A stretch of 64,000 nt of DNA from Stenotrophomonas sp. ATCM1_4 (GTDB lineage Bacteria; Pseudomonadota; Gammaproteobacteria; Xanthomonadales; Xanthomonadaceae). The notes under the pieces are model-generated. The model saw nothing but the letters and a program-made list of their open reading frames with translations. It did not search any database and had not been told where the DNA came from. Where the stretch lies: assembly GCF_004348115.1 (NCBI RefSeq), contig NZ_QPFB01000001.1, positions 3,674,028 to 3,738,027 of the forward strand, read 5' to 3'. Below, piece by piece: positions 62,582 through 64,000 of this stretch; the first letter of the stretch is position 1; the number at the start of each line of letters is the position of its first letter. A program made the position numbers and the translations under genes.

Positions 62582-63132
62582 CGGGCCGGCGCCCCGTCGG
62601 TCGGTGGCGGCACCAGCGCGGTGGCGAACTGCTGCACGCGCGCGAAGAAGTTCCGGTAGAACTGCGCATCCTGCACCGTGCTGCTGGCCACCCGCACCAG
62701 CGAGTCATCGTTGCTGCCGAACGGCAGCGACACCGACCCCAGCGCCCCCACGCCCACGCTGGCCGAGGTGGGCGACTTCTTCAGTGCATAGCGGTCCTGC
62801 ACCGCGCTGGCGAACACCTGTGCATGGCCGTCGCCACGCGCCGCGCAGGACACCCGCAGCACCAGCTGCTCATGCACGTCCTCCTTGGGCTGGAAGTTCT
62901 TGTTGGCCTCCACGCTGCCGGCATCGGCACGGGTAATCGCATAGCCCTGCCCCAGCAGCGCGCGGCGCGCCGCCTCGCAGGCCTGCGCCGGCGATACCTC
63001 GAAGTCGCGCGAATAGGTGTCGCCGGAATCGAACGACTCGCGCAGCAGCGTGCTGTTGACGGCCTTGCCACCGCAGCCAGCCAGCGCCAGCAGCATCAGC
63101 CCGGCCAGCGCACGAAGCCCGTAGGTGCGCAT
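62578..63132 (-). CDS. Lipoprotein, DUF2242-like
   Basis: About 184 aa from ATG 63132. The signal ends in a clear lipobox LALAGC (Cys about 20). The mature part starts with a Thr/Ser-rich segment and contains ESFDSGDTYSRDFEV, a pattern I associate with DUF2242. A helix follows (QACEAARRALLGQGY), then beta-rich repeats. A disulfide between Cys residues in AQACEAA and LRVSCAA is possible. Its function is unknown. It overlaps the 424-aa gene by 4 bp. Confidence 0.8.
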   Translation of the reverse strand: MRTYGLRALAGLMLLALAGCGGKAVNSTLLRESFDSGDTYSRDFEVSPAQACEAARRALLGQGYAITRADAGSVEANKNFQPKEDVHEQLVLRVSCAARGDGHAQVFASAVQDRYALKKSPTSASVGVGALGSVSLPFGSNDDSLVRVASSTVQDAQFYRNFFARVQQFATALVPPPTDGAPAR

Positions 63133-63168
63133 GGACGCCTCCACCCATCATCGAATGGCCCACAGCAT

Positions 63169-63202
63169 AACGCCGCCAACGTCCAGGGACGTTGACGGCG
63201 TT
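63169..63202. terminator. Hairpin between prc and the lipoprotein gene
   Basis: 15-bp arms AACGCCGCCAACGTC and GACGTTGACGGCGTT with one mismatch and a 4-nt loop. It lies 25 bp after the prc stop on the minus strand. The T tract on that strand is short, so it may be attenuating or rho-dependent. Confidence 0.65.
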
Positions 63203-63226
63203 TTCAACACGCTGTTGCGTTGTTGC

Positions 63227-64000
63227 TCAGTCAGCCCAGCGGCCGGGACCGGTGGACTGCGGCAGCACCTGCGCCGAAAGCGGGCGGTCCTTTTCCAGCA
63301 GGTTGAGCGCATCGGCCAGGATCGAGGCCGACTCCTTCAACAGCGGGTCCGGACGCTTCTCGGCGGCCTTCTCGCGTGCGGCATCCTTGACGATGTCGCG
63401 CTCGTTGCCGGTCAGGCCGTCGTCGCTGCTGTCCTCGGCCAGCGGGTCCAGCGGCAGACCCAGCTCCCTGCGGGTGGCTTGGCGCTGCTTGCGCTGCGTT
63501 TCCTGGCGGTCACGCTCGGCGCGGCGGTCGGCCTCGTTGAGCGAGACGTACTTCTTGGCCGCCTCGGTGCGGAACTGGTTGACGTCCTCTTCCCACCACT
63601 GGAACTCGCGGTCGTTCTGGATGCGCTGGCCATGGCGGGTTTCCAGGCGCGGCAGGATCGGCGCGAAATTGCCGTACTGGGTGTGCGGCACCGCGGCGAT
63701 GCGCGTCCACGGCAGCGCGTTGTCGTAGGTGCTCTCGCCGAACTCGCTGGCATCCACGCTGGCCGGGAAGGCCAGGTCCGGTACCACGCCCTTGTGCTGG
63801 GTGCTGGAGCCGCTGACGCGGAAGAACTGGGCGATGGTCAGCTTCACCTGGCCGAAGCGCTCCTTCTCGCTGGCCGGCCAGCGGTCCAGCGGCACCACGT
63901 TCTGCACGGTGCCCTTGCCGAAGGTGGTTTCACCGATGACCAGGCCACGGCCGTAGTCCTGGATGGCACCGGCGAAGATCTCCGATGCCGACGCCGAGCC
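63227..64000 (-). CDS. prc: Tail-specific protease Prc/CtpA, C-terminal part (5' end beyond window)
   Basis: The last 257 residues of a periplasmic S41A protease; the start lies beyond base 64000. The fragment begins at the catalytic serine region (GSASASEIFAGAI) and includes the catalytic lysine motif GETTFGKGTVQNVV. A long C-terminal DUF3340-type region follows, rich in charged residues (AADRRAERDRQETQRKQR-like helix). It degrades periplasmic proteins with non-polar C-termini and controls murein hydrolases. Slt at 29345 is a candidate partner only by analogy. Confidence 0.94.
   Translation of the reverse strand, partial: GSASASEIFAGAIQDYGRGLVIGETTFGKGTVQNVVPLDRWPASEKERFGQVKLTIAQFFRVSGSSTQHKGVVPDLAFPASVDASEFGESTYDNALPWTRIAAVPHTQYGNFAPILPRLETRHGQRIQNDREFQWWEEDVNQFRTEAAKKYVSLNEADRRAERDRQETQRKQRQATRRELGLPLDPLAEDSSDDGLTGNERDIVKDAAREKAAEKRPDPLLKESASILADALNLLEKDRPLSAQVLPQSTGPGRWAD

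Overview
The window is high-GC DNA from the Xanthomonadaceae, most likely Stenotrophomonas or a close relative. This rests on gene content and order (a GlcNAc regulon of nagP-nagQ-nagB-II-nagA-nagX beside paired TonB-dependent receptors and GH20 hexosaminidases, and a plant-type GshA) and on one GTAG-headed palindromic REP of the kind known from S. maltophilia. The strong codon bias creates very long antisense open frames, which were ignored. No rRNA, tRNA, CRISPR array, insertion sequence or prophage was seen.

Layout. 1-2481: the 3' part of the window's cyo operon (cyoB, cut by the left edge, and cyoA). 2600-6572: two MocR/PdxR-type regulators flanking a small membrane protein gene and a thioredoxin-fold protein gene, with matching CCATACAA/TTGTATGG operator repeats. 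6585-14511 (minus): seven tightly packed genes: a MoxR AAA+ ATPase, an unknown 330-aa protein, a metallopeptidase-like/vWA protein, an unknown 198-aa protein, a PaaK-like adenylate-forming enzyme, then pnuC and nadR. 14672-17653 (minus): GST, a proline-rich secreted protein, a sulfotransferase and a glycosyltransferase. 17829-19993: an OmpR-type two-component pair. 20095-24319: gshA, a VIT-family transporter, an AraC regulator and a secreted metallo-beta-lactamase-fold hydrolase. 24327-28637: a 35-bp tandem repeat array, engB, cytochrome c4, two DsbA-like proteins and an EEP-family nuclease/phosphatase. 28756-33799: an exbD gene broken by an amber codon, slt, cca and an S41 peptidase. 33975-53163: the GlcNAc/chitobiose utilisation region. 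53375-56333: vanZ-like, midA-like, pteridine reductase and folK. 56453-60234: a three-gene phosphorelay. 60414-64000: gnd, two unknown envelope proteins and the C-terminal part of the tail-specific protease.

In the GlcNAc region the parts fit together. TonB-dependent receptors import GlcNAc oligomers, periplasmic or surface hexosaminidases release GlcNAc, NagP takes it across the inner membrane, NagK-type kinases phosphorylate it, NagA deacetylates it and NagB-II converts it to fructose-6-phosphate. LacI-type NagQ probably controls the set through TGACATCGTTGTCA-like boxes. The kinase-receptor-hexosaminidase module occurs twice in tandem.

The best candidate for a poorly described system is the MoxR/vWA operon at 8203-14511. 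It carries two proteins I do not recognise and an adenylate-forming enzyme, and it overlaps NAD-salvage genes.
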